This document shows, in pieces, positions 1 through 6,882 of a stretch of 23,361 bases of DNA. The stretch lies in assembly GCA_037190665.1 (NCBI GenBank), contig JBBCJT010000114.1:1-23361 (forward strand). Direction: 5' to 3'. The notes beneath the pieces were generated by a model. That model was not told the DNA's origin, made no database searches, and saw only the letters and a program-made list of their open reading frames with translations. A program made the position numbers and the translations under genes. The first letter of the stretch is position 1, and each line of letters opens with the position of its first letter. Origin of the DNA: JBBCJT01 sp037190665 (GTDB taxonomy: Bacteria > Pseudomonadota > Alphaproteobacteria > Acetobacterales > Acetobacteraceae).

Positions 1-57
1 CACCGTTCTGCCCGGAAACTGGGCAAGGCAACCATGCCGGCGCGCGGCCGTACCTGA
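1..57 (+). CDS. Possible C-terminal tail of a gene entering from the left
   Basis: Frame 1 is open from the window edge to a TGA at 55-57 and gives a short basic tail ending in ARGRT. An 11-bp stem-loop (54-78) overlaps the stop codon, as a terminator would. Eighteen residues are too few to recognise a family, and such a short open stretch is common by chance at this base composition. This is only a candidate. Confidence 0.2.
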   Translation, partial: HRSARKLGKATMPARGRT

Positions 58-276
58 GGGGGACGTCGTCCCCCTCAGACCCCCCCGACCAGGAGCCACG
101 GGCTCCTGGACCTCGATTCCTTCAGAGAGACCTCGGTCAGCTCCCCTGCCCGACCCCTCCCTGCTCGGGAGGGGTCGGGCAGGGGATTTGGGCCGAAGGC
201 CCCCCTGAGGGATCGCGGGTCCAGGGGGCCGTGCCCCCTGGTGGGGAGAGCCCGAGAGGGGCAACGCCCCTCTCGG
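54..276. repeat. Cluster of five intergenic hairpins (Acetobacteraceae-type mini-palindromes)
   Basis: Five perfect inverted repeats follow one another: arms 54-64/68-78 (11 bp, loop GTC), 89-97/101-109 (9 bp, loop ACG), 143-161/167-185 (19 bp, loop TGCTC), 221-229/233-241 (9 bp, loop CGT) and 252-262/266-276 (11 bp, loop AAC). Four of the five have 3-base loops. Two of those, and the hairpins at 11927-11991, share the GGGGC-NNN-GCCCC form. Their position between genes suggests transcription termination or an RNA-level role for the strongest ones. No gene is supported here. Confidence 0.8.
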
Positions 277-307
277 AACCCCCGCCGCATCTTGCTACGC
301 TCCCTCC

Positions 308-610
308 ATGGACACGCCTCGCGCCCATCACGATCTCGGCGGCGTCTCGCGCTATGCCTGTGAGGCCGTGGACATCGGCCCGCACGCGCTCACCGATTTC
401 GACCGGGAGGTGGACGCGATCCGGCAGGTTCTGGGCGGCAAGCGCGTGATGTCGGTGGACGAGCTGCGGCGCGGGATCGAGGCGATCCCGGAGGCCGAAT
501 ATCATCGGCTCAGCTACTACCAGCGCTGGATCCGCTCGATCGCCTGGATCCTCGTGGACAAGGGCGTGCTGACCGAGGCGGAGCTCGCCGCCGCGCTGGA
601 GCGGACATGA
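308..610 (+). CDS. Nitrile hydratase/thiocyanate hydrolase beta-type subunit, N-terminal half
   Basis: This 100-residue protein matches only the N-terminal domain of nitrile hydratase beta chains. It has HDLGG at residues 8-12, LRRGIE at 53-58, the YYQRW helix at 70-74 and an ILVDKGVLTEAEL stretch at 81-93. Arg54 lines up with the beta arginine (Arg52 in Pseudonocardia nitrile hydratase) that hydrogen-bonds the oxidised metal-binding cysteines. In thiocyanate hydrolase this half is the separate beta subunit, encoded first in the order scnB-scnA-scnC, as here. Its stop overlaps the next start (ATGA, 607-610). No Shine-Dalgarno is visible before 308, but a TACGCT box lies 7 bases upstream, so a leaderless start is possible. 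Family membership is secure; the substrate, nitrile or thiocyanate, is not. Confidence 0.85.
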   Translation: MDTPRAHHDLGGVSRYACEAVDIGPHALTDFDREVDAIRQVLGGKRVMSVDELRRGIEAIPEAEYHRLSYYQRWIRSIAWILVDKGVLTEAELAAALERT

Positions 611-894
611 GTTTCGCCCCCGGCACGCGGGTGCGGGTGCGCGACGACTGGCCGGAGACGCGCGGCCCCTGCCACCTGCGCACGCCGCACTACCTGCGCG
701 GCCGGGACGGCACGGTGGTACGCACGCTGGGCCGGTTTCCCAACCCGGAAGACCTCGCCTTCGCCCGGCCGGCAGCGCTGCGCACGCTCTACCACGTCGC
801 CTTCGCGCAGCCGCCGCTGTGGAACGAAGGCCGGGCGGGCGACGAGGTGGTGGTGGAGATCTACGAGCACTGGCTGGAGGCGCCGCCGCGATGA
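607..894 (+). CDS. Nitrile hydratase/thiocyanate hydrolase, C-terminal SH3-like half of the beta chain
   Basis: This 95-residue protein corresponds to the C-terminal SH3-like domain of nitrile hydratase beta. It has a G-x-RVRVRD opening strand, HLRTPHYLRG at residues 23-32, a GTVVR turn, LYHVAFAQPPLW and a final EIYEHWLE. Arg25 in the HLR motif aligns with the second beta arginine (Arg157 in Pseudonocardia) that contacts the modified cysteines. The FAQ-x2-LW wording is closer to the thiocyanate hydrolase alpha subunit, as I recall it, than to typical nitrile hydratases. It overlaps its neighbours by four bases at both ends (607-610 and 891-894), so all three chains should be made in coupled amounts. 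With the preceding gene it forms one functional beta chain. Confidence 0.85.
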   Translation: MSFAPGTRVRVRDDWPETRGPCHLRTPHYLRGRDGTVVRTLGRFPNPEDLAFARPAALRTLYHVAFAQPPLWNEGRAGDEVVVEIYEHWLEAPPR

Positions 895-1472
895 AACCCT
901 GGGAGGCCGACAGCGACCGGCTGCTCGCGGCGATGCGCACGCTGCTGGCGGAGAAGGGGATCGCCACGCCAGCGGAACTGGCCGAGCGCATCCGCATCAC
1001 CGACGCCGCCTCCCCCGCGCAGGGGGCGCGCATGGTCGCCCGCGCCTGGGTCGATCCGGCCTTCCGCGCCCGGCTGCTGGAGGACGGCACGAAGGCGGCG
1101 GAGGAGATGGGCATCCCGATGCGCGGCGCCCCGCCTCTGGGCGTGCTCGCCAACACGGCGGACACGCATCACCTCGTCGTCTGCACCCTGTGCTCCTGCT
1201 ACCCGCGCGCGGTGCTGGGCTATCCGCCGTTCTGGTTCAAATCCGCCGCCTACCGCGCCCGCGCCGTCCGCGACCCGCGCGGCACGCTGGCCGAATGGGG
1301 CACGGTGCTGCCCGAGGGGGTGCAGGTGCGGGTGGTGGACAGCACGGCCGACTACCGCTGGATGGTGCTGCCGCTGCAGCCGGCGGGGACGGAGGGCTGG
1401 GACGAGACGCGGCTGGCCGGCACCGTGGGCGCCGAGGAGATGATCGGCGTGAAGCTGCCCCGGGCCGCCTGA
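891..1472 (+). CDS. Cobalt-type nitrile hydratase alpha / thiocyanate hydrolase gamma subunit
   Basis: This 193-residue metal-binding subunit hydrates a nitrile to an amide or, if it acts as thiocyanate hydrolase, converts thiocyanate to carbonyl sulfide and ammonia. The metal claw is V-C-T-L-C-S-C at residues 97-103 (Cys98, Cys101, Cys103). Threonine after the first Cys and Tyr after the last mark the cobalt class; iron enzymes carry Ser and Thr there. Downstream YPRAVLG, PPFWFKS, VRDPRG and VQVRVVDS fit the family. The C-terminal GTEGWDE...IGV pattern resembles thiocyanate hydrolase gamma. I chose ATG 891 because it overlaps the preceding stop and gives a normal length; starting at 819 would add a tail antisense to family logic. 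No cobalt chaperone-type activator gene follows in the window. Confidence 0.92.
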   Translation: MKPWEADSDRLLAAMRTLLAEKGIATPAELAERIRITDAASPAQGARMVARAWVDPAFRARLLEDGTKAAEEMGIPMRGAPPLGVLANTADTHHLVVCTLCSCYPRAVLGYPPFWFKSAAYRARAVRDPRGTLAEWGTVLPEGVQVRVVDSTADYRWMVLPLQPAGTEGWDETRLAGTVGAEEMIGVKLPRAA

Positions 1473-1488
1473 ACGACGCCCGCCGGTC

Positions 1489-2445
1489 TCAGGCCGCCAG
1501 CGGGTCCCGCTTGCCGCCGCCCGGCCGGAACCGCGCGAGGTAGGACGGCGCGATCGCCTCCACCGGCTGCGGTGCGATGCCGAGGTCTTCGAGCGTCGCC
1601 GCCCCGTCCGCCACCACGTTGTCGCGCGCCAGCATCAGCAACTGGTCGCGCGTCAGCGGCGGGGTCGGCAGCCATTCCATGCACCACGCCTGCAGCCGGG
1701 CGATCCGCGGCGGCACGGTGACCATCCACCGCTCGCGATGCGCCTGCGACAGCACGAAGCGCAGCAGCTCCTCGAAGCTCCAGACCCGCGGCCCGCCCAG
1801 CTCGTAGAGCCGCCCGCGCGCGTCTTCCCGCGACAGGGCCGCCATCACCGCGCCGGCGACGTCGCCCACGTAGACGGGCTGGAACTTCGTCTCGCCCGAG
1901 ATCACCGGCATCACCGGGGAGATAGCGGCCATCGCGCCGAAGCGGTTGAGGAAGGAATCGTCCGCGCCGAACACGATCGAGGGGCGCAGGATCGTCGCCT
2001 CGGGGAAGGCGGCGCGGACCGCCGCCTCGCCCTCGGCCTTGGTGCGGCCATAGGCGCTGGGGCTCGCCGGGTCGGCGCCGATGGCCGACAGGTGCACCAG
2101 CCGCTTCGCCCCGGCGGCCGCGGCAAGCCGCGCCACCCGGCCCGCGCCCTCGGCATGCACCGCCTGGAACTGGCCGGCCCGCCGCTCGAACAGGATGCCG
2201 ACGAGGTTGATCACGTTCGTCGCCCCGGCGACCGCCGCGGCCACGTCGGCCTCCTGCGTCACCGGCGCGTAGAAGGGCACCACCTGCCCGACGGCGCCCA
2301 TCGGCTTGAGGAACAGCGCCCCCTCGGGATCGCGCACCGCCACGCGCACGATATGGCCCGCGGCCGCCAGCCGCTTGACCACGTAGCGGCCGATGAAGCC
2401 GGAGCCACCGAACACCGTCGTCACGGTCGAACGCGTCGCCATCAT
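1489..2445 (-). CDS. NDUFA9-like NAD(P)-binding epimerase-family protein
   Basis: This 318-residue atypical short-chain dehydrogenase belongs to the group related to complex I subunit NDUFA9. The N-terminal Rossmann motif is GGSGFIG at about residues 12-18. Further hallmarks are VINLVGILFE, the LVHLSAIGAD block, YGRTKAEGE (the Tyr-x3-Lys pair), ATILRPSIVFG, FLNRF, FQPVYVGDVA, YELGG and the late LTRDQLLMLARDNVV. Bacterial members are accessory or quinone-related redox proteins; the exact substrate is not evident. Start 2445 (MMATRS) is preceded by a GGAGGGGAAGG ribosome site; an in-frame upstream start at 2496 lacks one. The gene converges on the hydratase operon with only 16 bases between stops. 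Confidence 0.88.
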   Translation of the reverse strand: MMATRSTVTTVFGGSGFIGRYVVKRLAAAGHIVRVAVRDPEGALFLKPMGAVGQVVPFYAPVTQEADVAAAVAGATNVINLVGILFERRAGQFQAVHAEGAGRVARLAAAAGAKRLVHLSAIGADPASPSAYGRTKAEGEAAVRAAFPEATILRPSIVFGADDSFLNRFGAMAAISPVMPVISGETKFQPVYVGDVAGAVMAALSREDARGRLYELGGPRVWSFEELLRFVLSQAHRERWMVTVPPRIARLQAWCMEWLPTPPLTRDQLLMLARDNVVADGAATLEDLGIAPQPVEAIAPSYLARFRPGGGKRDPLAA

Positions 2446-2522
2446 GCCTTCCCCTCCGTCCTGTCCGCACCTATCCCGCCCTGTGTGGCACAACAAGGAT
2501 GCACGGGCGTTGCGGGGATGCG

Positions 2523-2551
2523 TTGACGTCCGGCGACACCTTGGCTACATC
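2523..2551 (+). promoter_or_regulatory. Sigma-70-type promoter for tRNA-Leu
   Basis: A TTGACG -35 box at 2523-2528 and a TACATC -10 box at 2546-2551 are separated by 17 bases. They match the consensus at 5 of 6 and 4 of 6 positions. Transcription would start near 2558, about 19 bases before the mature tRNA, a normal 5' leader length. Confidence 0.55.
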
Positions 2552-2576
2552 GCGCGCCTCGCTTGATCCGGTGCCT

Positions 2577-2663
<87 letters not shown>

Positions 2664-2724
2664 AGCATCCGAGCCGGAATCGGCCAGCCGTCGGTTCCGC
2701 GACCGCGATGCCACAGGAGGCGAC

Positions 2725-2892
2725 ATGCACTACAAGCGCCGCCGCCCGAAGAACGCCCGCGCCGGCTGCCTGTTCTGCAAGCCGCACAAGGCCAATGGCG
2801 CCTGCCCGCGGCACAGGGACATGCGCTTCGGCAACCTGCGCCGGGACGCCGCCACGAAGGACGCCCTCCGCTGCGAGGGGATGCGCGGCTAG
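2725..2892 (+). CDS. Small Cys/His-rich conserved hypothetical protein (55 aa)
   Basis: The ATG at 2725 follows a full AGGAGG ribosome site (2715-2720) by four bases, and the frame runs 55 codons to TAG. The protein begins MHYKRRRPKN and carries C15-x2-C18-x2-H21 and C27-x2-H30 with a further Cys50, a spacing that could hold a zinc ion. The basic N-terminus and the AGCLFCKPHKANG core resemble a family of tiny alphaproteobacterial proteins of unknown function that I recall but cannot verify here. It lies directly after tRNA-Leu and may share its transcript. The strong ribosome site makes a real gene likely; the function is unknown. Confidence 0.7.
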   Translation: MHYKRRRPKNARAGCLFCKPHKANGACPRHRDMRFGNLRRDAATKDALRCEGMRG

Positions 2893-3056
2893 GCCGCCCG
2901 CCCGCCCGATCCACTTGCGCCGGCCAGGGACCCGTTCTAGAGCGCCTTGAAATTCCTCGGGTTTGCGGCGCGTCGACGTCCCTGCGGCTTCGATGGCGGC
3001 GCGCCGGGGCCTGCTTCCCGGGCACCATGGCAACACACGGCGGCACAACGCTTTTC

Positions 3057-3692
3057 ATGCCCAACGGCACCATCCACCTGCACCGGCACGACCTGCCAGA
3101 CGGGCTGAGCCTCGGCCCCGTCGTGGCCGTCGACAGCGAGACGATGGGCCTGCGCCCCGAACGCGACCGGCTCTGCCTGGTGCAGCTTTCGGCCGGCGAC
3201 GGCGTGGCGCATCTGGTGCAGTTCATCCCCCGCGCGCTGGGCGGCCGCGGCTACGAGGCGCCGAACCTCGCCCGGCTGATGGCCGATCCCGCCGTGACCA
3301 AGCTGATGCACTTCGCCCGGTTCGACGTGGCGGTGATCCAGCAGGCGCTGGGCATCACGGTGGCACCCGTGCGCTGCACCAAGATCGCGGCCAAGCTGGT
3401 GCGCACCTTCACCGACCGGCACGGGCTGAAGGATCTGTGCAAGGAGCTGCTGGGCGTGGAGATCGCCAAGCAGCAGCAGACCTCCGACTGGGGGGCGGCG
3501 GAGCTGACGCCCGACCAGCTCGCCTATGCCGCCTCCGACGTGCTGTACCTGCATGCGCTGTGGGCGAAGCTGGAGGCGCTGCTGATCCGCGAGGACCGCC
3601 TCGCGCTGGCCGAGGCCTGCTTCGCCTTCCTGCCGGCCCGCGCGCGGCTGGATATCCTCGGCTACGAGGACCCGGACATCTTCGCGCACTGA
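3057..3692 (+). CDS. rnd: Ribonuclease D family 3'-5' exonuclease (short form)
   Basis: This 211-residue DEDDy exonuclease trims 3' ends of structured RNA such as tRNA precursors. Asp26 and Glu28 lie in VAVDSETMGL, Asp90 in HFARFDVAVI, and Tyr157-x3-Asp161 in YAASDVLYLHALW. These are the metal and catalytic residues of the fold. HGLKDL (122-127) and SDW (143-145) are also typical. It ends after the exonuclease domain without the HRDC domains of the E. coli enzyme, as is usual in alphaproteobacteria. The start is uncertain. ATG 3057 gives the usual short N-terminus before TIHLHRHDLP, while ATG 3027 would add ten residues; neither has a clear ribosome site. Confidence 0.9.
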   Translation: MPNGTIHLHRHDLPDGLSLGPVVAVDSETMGLRPERDRLCLVQLSAGDGVAHLVQFIPRALGGRGYEAPNLARLMADPAVTKLMHFARFDVAVIQQALGITVAPVRCTKIAAKLVRTFTDRHGLKDLCKELLGVEIAKQQQTSDWGAAELTPDQLAYAASDVLYLHALWAKLEALLIREDRLALAEACFAFLPARARLDILGYEDPDIFAH

Positions 3693-4286
3693 CGCCGGGG
3701 CGCCGCACGGCTCCTGCGGGGCAATCAGGCGTCTCCGGGATATGAGCCGAAGCCGCGTGCTGGCCGCGGCGAATGCCGGTGAGGGCGCCCGAGACATCTT
3801 GATCGCGAAGAGCTTTGCCCCGGCGCGAGCGCCGGAGTATTATCCAGTAGATAAGGGCCGGGTTGATCAGGCCGGTATCGCTGGAATTATTGGAGAAAGC
3901 CGGGACAGAATATATAAGTAACTTCTGAATTTTCTGCCTGAAGAGCATATTTATTGCGGCATCAGGAGCGCATGAACCGCCTCCGCCTCCATCGACCACT
4001 GTCCTGCATGTTTTCCCGAGACCAACATACGGCTGACACGAATGAGCAACAGGATCGGCTGGCAGGCCGGAGCGGCCCGGCCGCGATCGTGCCCGGTGCG
4101 CGGCCTCGTTCGCGGCAGCGCGGACGGATCAGGGACGACAGGAGCACCATCGAATGGAGTGGCCATGCCGAGCCGGCGCCCCGCATCCACGCGAGCATTC
4201 CAGCCCGCGCGCATCTCTGGCATGATTCTTGTCCGGCTGGCCTCGCCCGCGTTGACCGGCAGCGCGGCAGGCTCACATACAGAGGA
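3693..4286. other. 594-base gap with an A+T-rich island, no convincing gene
   Basis: Open frames on both strands here (for example 3954-4286 upstream of kdsD and 4042-4290) have random-looking, Arg/Pro/Ser-rich translations and I do not accept them. Around 3840-3965 the composition drops sharply: 3901-3960 has 23 G or C among 60 bases in an otherwise very G+C-rich window. That island includes a TATAAG box (3913-3918) 17 bases after TTGGAG (3890-3895), a weak promoter candidate. The distal part contains the sigma-54-like site described separately. Confidence 0.6.
4217..4233 (+). promoter_or_regulatory. Sigma-54-like promoter upstream of kdsD
   Basis: The 17-base site CTGGCATGATTCTTGTC matches the sigma-54 consensus YTGGCACGRNNNTTGCW at 11 of 14 informative positions. 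The essential GG at 4219-4220 and the G at 4231 are spaced by exactly ten bases. The -12 element reads GT rather than the near-invariant GC, which weakens the call. Transcription would begin near 4244, about 43 bases before kdsD. The downstream operon contains rpoN, so a real site would imply autoregulation. Confidence 0.35.
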
Positions 4287-5276
4287 ATGACCGTGCTCGC
4301 CCGCATCACCCAGGACGGCGCCGCTTCCCTTGGCGTGGCCCGCCGCGTGCTGGCCACCGAGGCCGCGGGGCTCGCAGCGCTCGCCGAATCGCTCGACCGG
4401 TCGTTCGAGGACGCGGTCGCGGTGCTGGCCGGCACGACCGGCCGGGTGGTGGTCAGCGGCATGGGCAAGTCCGGCCATGTCGGGCGCAAGATCGCCGCCA
4501 CCTTCGCCTCCACCGGCACCCCTGCGCAGTTCGTCCATCCGGCCGAGGCCTCGCACGGCGATCTGGGCATGATCGTCGCCGGCGATGCGGTGCTCGCGCT
4601 CTCCAATTCCGGCGAAACGGCGGAGCTGTCGGACCTGATCGCCCATACCCGCCGCTTCGGGGTGAAGCTGATCTCCATCGTCGGCCGGGCCGGGTCCACG
4701 CTCGCGCGCGCCGCCGATGTGGCGCTGGTGCTGCCCTCGGCCGCCGAGGCCTGCCCGATGGGACTCGCGCCCACCACCAGCACCACGATGCAGCTCGCCC
4801 TCGGCGACGCGCTCGCGGTCGCGCTGCTGGAGCGGCGGGGCTTCACGGCGGCCGATTTCCGCATCTTCCACCCCGGCGGGCGGCTCGGCGCGCAGCTCAC
4901 CCGCGTGGCGGACCTGATGCACGCCTCGGGCGAACTGCCGCTCGTGCCCGCCGCCGCGACGGTGACGGAAGCCATCGGCGTGATGACCGCGCACCGCTTC
5001 GGCTGCGTCGGCGTGACCGACACGGCCGGCCGGCTCTGCGGCATCGTCACGGACGGCGACCTCCGCCGCGCCATCGGCCGCGAGGGGCTGCCCGGGCTGC
5101 AGGTATCCACCCTGATGACGCAGCAGCCGCGTACCATCGCGCCGGACGCTCTCGCCGCCGAGGCGCTGCGCGAGATCAACACCCGCTCGATCACCGCGCT
5201 GTTCGTGGTGGATGCCGAGCGGCACCCGGTCGGCCTGCTGCACATCCACGACCTTCTGCGCGCAGGGGTCGCATGA
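4287..5276 (+). CDS. kdsD: Arabinose-5-phosphate isomerase (KpsF/GutQ family)
   Basis: This 329-residue enzyme converts ribulose-5-phosphate to arabinose-5-phosphate, the first committed step towards Kdo in the lipopolysaccharide core. The N-terminal SIS domain shows SGMGKSGHVG (57-66), HPAEASHGDLG (84-94) and SNSGETAEL (106-114), followed by CPMGLAPTTSTT and FHPGGRLG. Two CBS domains fill residues about 205-329. The length matches E. coli KdsD (328). The start is debatable. AGAGGA at 4281-4286 abuts ATG 4287, whereas GTG 4293 (third codon) sits at ideal spacing and may be the true start. The stop overlaps lptC by ATGA (5273-5276). It heads the operon to rpoN. Confidence 0.95.
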   Translation: MTVLARITQDGAASLGVARRVLATEAAGLAALAESLDRSFEDAVAVLAGTTGRVVVSGMGKSGHVGRKIAATFASTGTPAQFVHPAEASHGDLGMIVAGDAVLALSNSGETAELSDLIAHTRRFGVKLISIVGRAGSTLARAADVALVLPSAAEACPMGLAPTTSTTMQLALGDALAVALLERRGFTAADFRIFHPGGRLGAQLTRVADLMHASGELPLVPAAATVTEAIGVMTAHRFGCVGVTDTAGRLCGIVTDGDLRRAIGREGLPGLQVSTLMTQQPRTIAPDALAAEALREINTRSITALFVVDAERHPVGLLHIHDLLRAGVA

Positions 5277-5950
5277 CCCCCGCCCCCGCATCCCCCACCG
5301 CGCCGCGTCCCCGGGATCGGCTGCCCTCGGTCCCGCAGCGGCTGCGCCGCGTGCCCACGCGCGGGGCGATCGCGCGGCGGCGCTTCGCCGTGGTCTGGGC
5401 CAAGCGGCTGCTACCGGTGTTCGCGCTCGCGCTGCTCGCCGCGGTCGCGCTGTGGCCGGAGCTTCACCGCGCCGAGGAGACCGGGCGCATGGCCTTCCGC
5501 CGCGCGACCACCGGCACGCCGCAGGAAGCCAGCGTGATCGACGCGCGCTATCGCGGCGTGGACGAGAACGGCCGCCCCTTCACCGTCACCGCCGCGCGCG
5601 CGGATCAGGCGAGCGAGGACCGCTTCCTGCTCGCCGATCCCAAGGCGGACATGACGATGGAATCCGGCCAGTGGGTGATGATCGAGGCGCAGAAGGGCGT
5701 GTTCGTGCAGAAGGTGGACCATCTCGACCTGTCGGGCGACGTGACGATCTGGCACGACAACGGCACCACGCTGCGCACGCCCTCCGCCGCCATCGACCTG
5801 AAGGCCGGTGCGGCGGCGGGCAATGAGCCGGTCTTCGCGCAGGGTCCGTTCGGCACGCTCGAATCCGAGGGCTTCACGCTGTTCGACAAGGGCGCGGTGA
5901 TCGAGTTCACCGGCAATTCCCGCGTCGTGCTGACGGGGGAGCAGCAGTGA
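5273..5950 (+). CDS. lptC: LPS export protein LptC (inner-membrane anchor)
   Basis: This 225-residue bitopic protein links the LptB2FG transporter to periplasmic LptA. A basic N-terminus of about 45 residues precedes one transmembrane helix (about 46-62, LLPVFALALLAAVALW). The rest is a periplasmic beta-jellyroll with repeated strands such as VDENGRPFTVTAARA, LADPKADMTMESGQWVMIEA and LDLSGDVTIWHDNGTTLRT, typical of LptC/OstA folds. The final FTGNSRVVLT matches the family end. The cytoplasmic tail is longer than in E. coli LptC. Start and stop overlap kdsD and lptA by four bases, indicating coupled translation. Confidence 0.9.
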   Translation: MTPAPASPTAPRPRDRLPSVPQRLRRVPTRGAIARRRFAVVWAKRLLPVFALALLAAVALWPELHRAEETGRMAFRRATTGTPQEASVIDARYRGVDENGRPFTVTAARADQASEDRFLLADPKADMTMESGQWVMIEAQKGVFVQKVDHLDLSGDVTIWHDNGTTLRTPSAAIDLKAGAAAGNEPVFAQGPFGTLESEGFTLFDKGAVIEFTGNSRVVLTGEQQ

Positions 5951-6882
5951 GGCGCCGTTCGTTCCTGGCGCTTGCCTCCGCCCTGTCCAGCGGGGTGATG
6001 GCGCAGCCGATAGACCTGTCGGGCGGCGGGCCGGTGGAGATCACCGCGCGCGACGGCATCGAATGGCGGCGCGAGGAGAATGTCGTGATCGCGCGCGGCA
6101 ACGCACAGGCGGTGCGCGACGGCGTGACGATCAACGCCGACCGGCTGATCGCGCGCTACCGGCCGAAATCCGGCACCCCGCAGCAGCCGCCCGCGCAGAA
6201 CCAGGATCCGGGCGCGATGGGCGGATCGAGCGAGATCTATCGCGTGGAAGCCGAAGGCAACGTGGTCATCTTCACGGCCACGGATCGCGCGACGGGCGAT
6301 CGTGCGGTCTATGACATGGACCAGTCCGTGATGGTGATGACGGGGCGCGACCTGTCGCTGACCACGCCGGACCAGCATCTGACGGCGCGCGACAGCCTCG
6401 AATACTGGTCGGCGCGGCGGATGGCGGTGGCGCGCGGCGAGGCGGTGGTCACCACCACCGAGGACCGCACCATCCGCGCCGACGTCCTCGTGGGACATTT
6501 CCGCCCCGACGACGCGGCCGCCCGCCCGTCCCGGCCGGCGACCGGCGGCGGCCCCGCCACGCCGGGCCGCGAGACCAGCAAGGTCGACCGCGTCGAGGCG
6601 TTCGGCAATGTCGAGGTGCGCACGCAGCTCGAGGTGCTGCGCGGCGACCGCGGCTTCTACGTGCCCGACGAGCAGATCGCGCGCGTTGCGGGCAACGTGC
6701 GCATCACGCGCGGCCAGAACCAGCTCAACGGATCGCTGGCGGAAGCCAATCTGAAGACAGGCGTCTCCCGCCTGCTCGCCGGCCCCGGCGCGCGCGTGCA
6801 GGGAATGATCGTACAGGAGGACGGCAGCTTGCCCGCACCCGGCCCACAGCCCACCGGCGTCCCGCAGGGGCGTCGCAGATGA
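5947..6882 (+). CDS. lptA: LPS transport periplasmic protein LptA (OstA-like)
   Basis: This 311-residue protein starts with GTG at 5947, forming a GTGA overlap with the lptC stop. A signal peptide (RRRSFLALASALSSGVMA, cut near residue 19) directs it to the periplasm, where LptA oligomers form the bridge carrying lipopolysaccharide. OstA-type strands recur: IEWRREENVVIARGNAQAVRDGVTINADRL near the N-terminus, VEAEGNVVIFTATDRATGDRAVYDMD in the middle, and VEAFGNVEVRTQLEVLRGDRGFYV plus VRITRGQNQLNG near the end. It is much longer than E. coli LptA (185 aa). A Pro/Gly-rich linker near residues 195-218 suggests an expanded or duplicated jellyroll. Its place between lptC and lptB supports the call. 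Confidence 0.9.
   Translation: MRRRSFLALASALSSGVMAQPIDLSGGGPVEITARDGIEWRREENVVIARGNAQAVRDGVTINADRLIARYRPKSGTPQQPPAQNQDPGAMGGSSEIYRVEAEGNVVIFTATDRATGDRAVYDMDQSVMVMTGRDLSLTTPDQHLTARDSLEYWSARRMAVARGEAVVTTTEDRTIRADVLVGHFRPDDAAARPSRPATGGGPATPGRETSKVDRVEAFGNVEVRTQLEVLRGDRGFYVPDEQIARVAGNVRITRGQNQLNGSLAEANLKTGVSRLLAGPGARVQGMIVQEDGSLPAPGPQPTGVPQGRRR

Noticed and set aside
819..890. Upstream extension of the hydratase alpha-type subunit
   Set aside because: It would overlap the preceding gene by 76 bases and add a Gly/Arg-rich tail; ATG 891 with the 4-base overlap fits the family.
1352..2470. Second minus-strand frame overlapping the NDUFA9-like gene
   Set aside because: Frameshifted shadow of the 1489-2445 gene, extremely rich in Gly and Arg.
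4042..4290. 82-codon plus-strand frame whose stop overlaps the kdsD start (ATGA)
   Set aside because: The overlap is suggestive, but there is no ribosome site and the residues look random. It also spans the sigma-54-like promoter, so a coincidence is more likely.
3951..5291. Long minus-strand frame opposite kdsD
   Set aside because: Antisense to a gene with intact SIS and CBS motifs; low-complexity translation with no family features.
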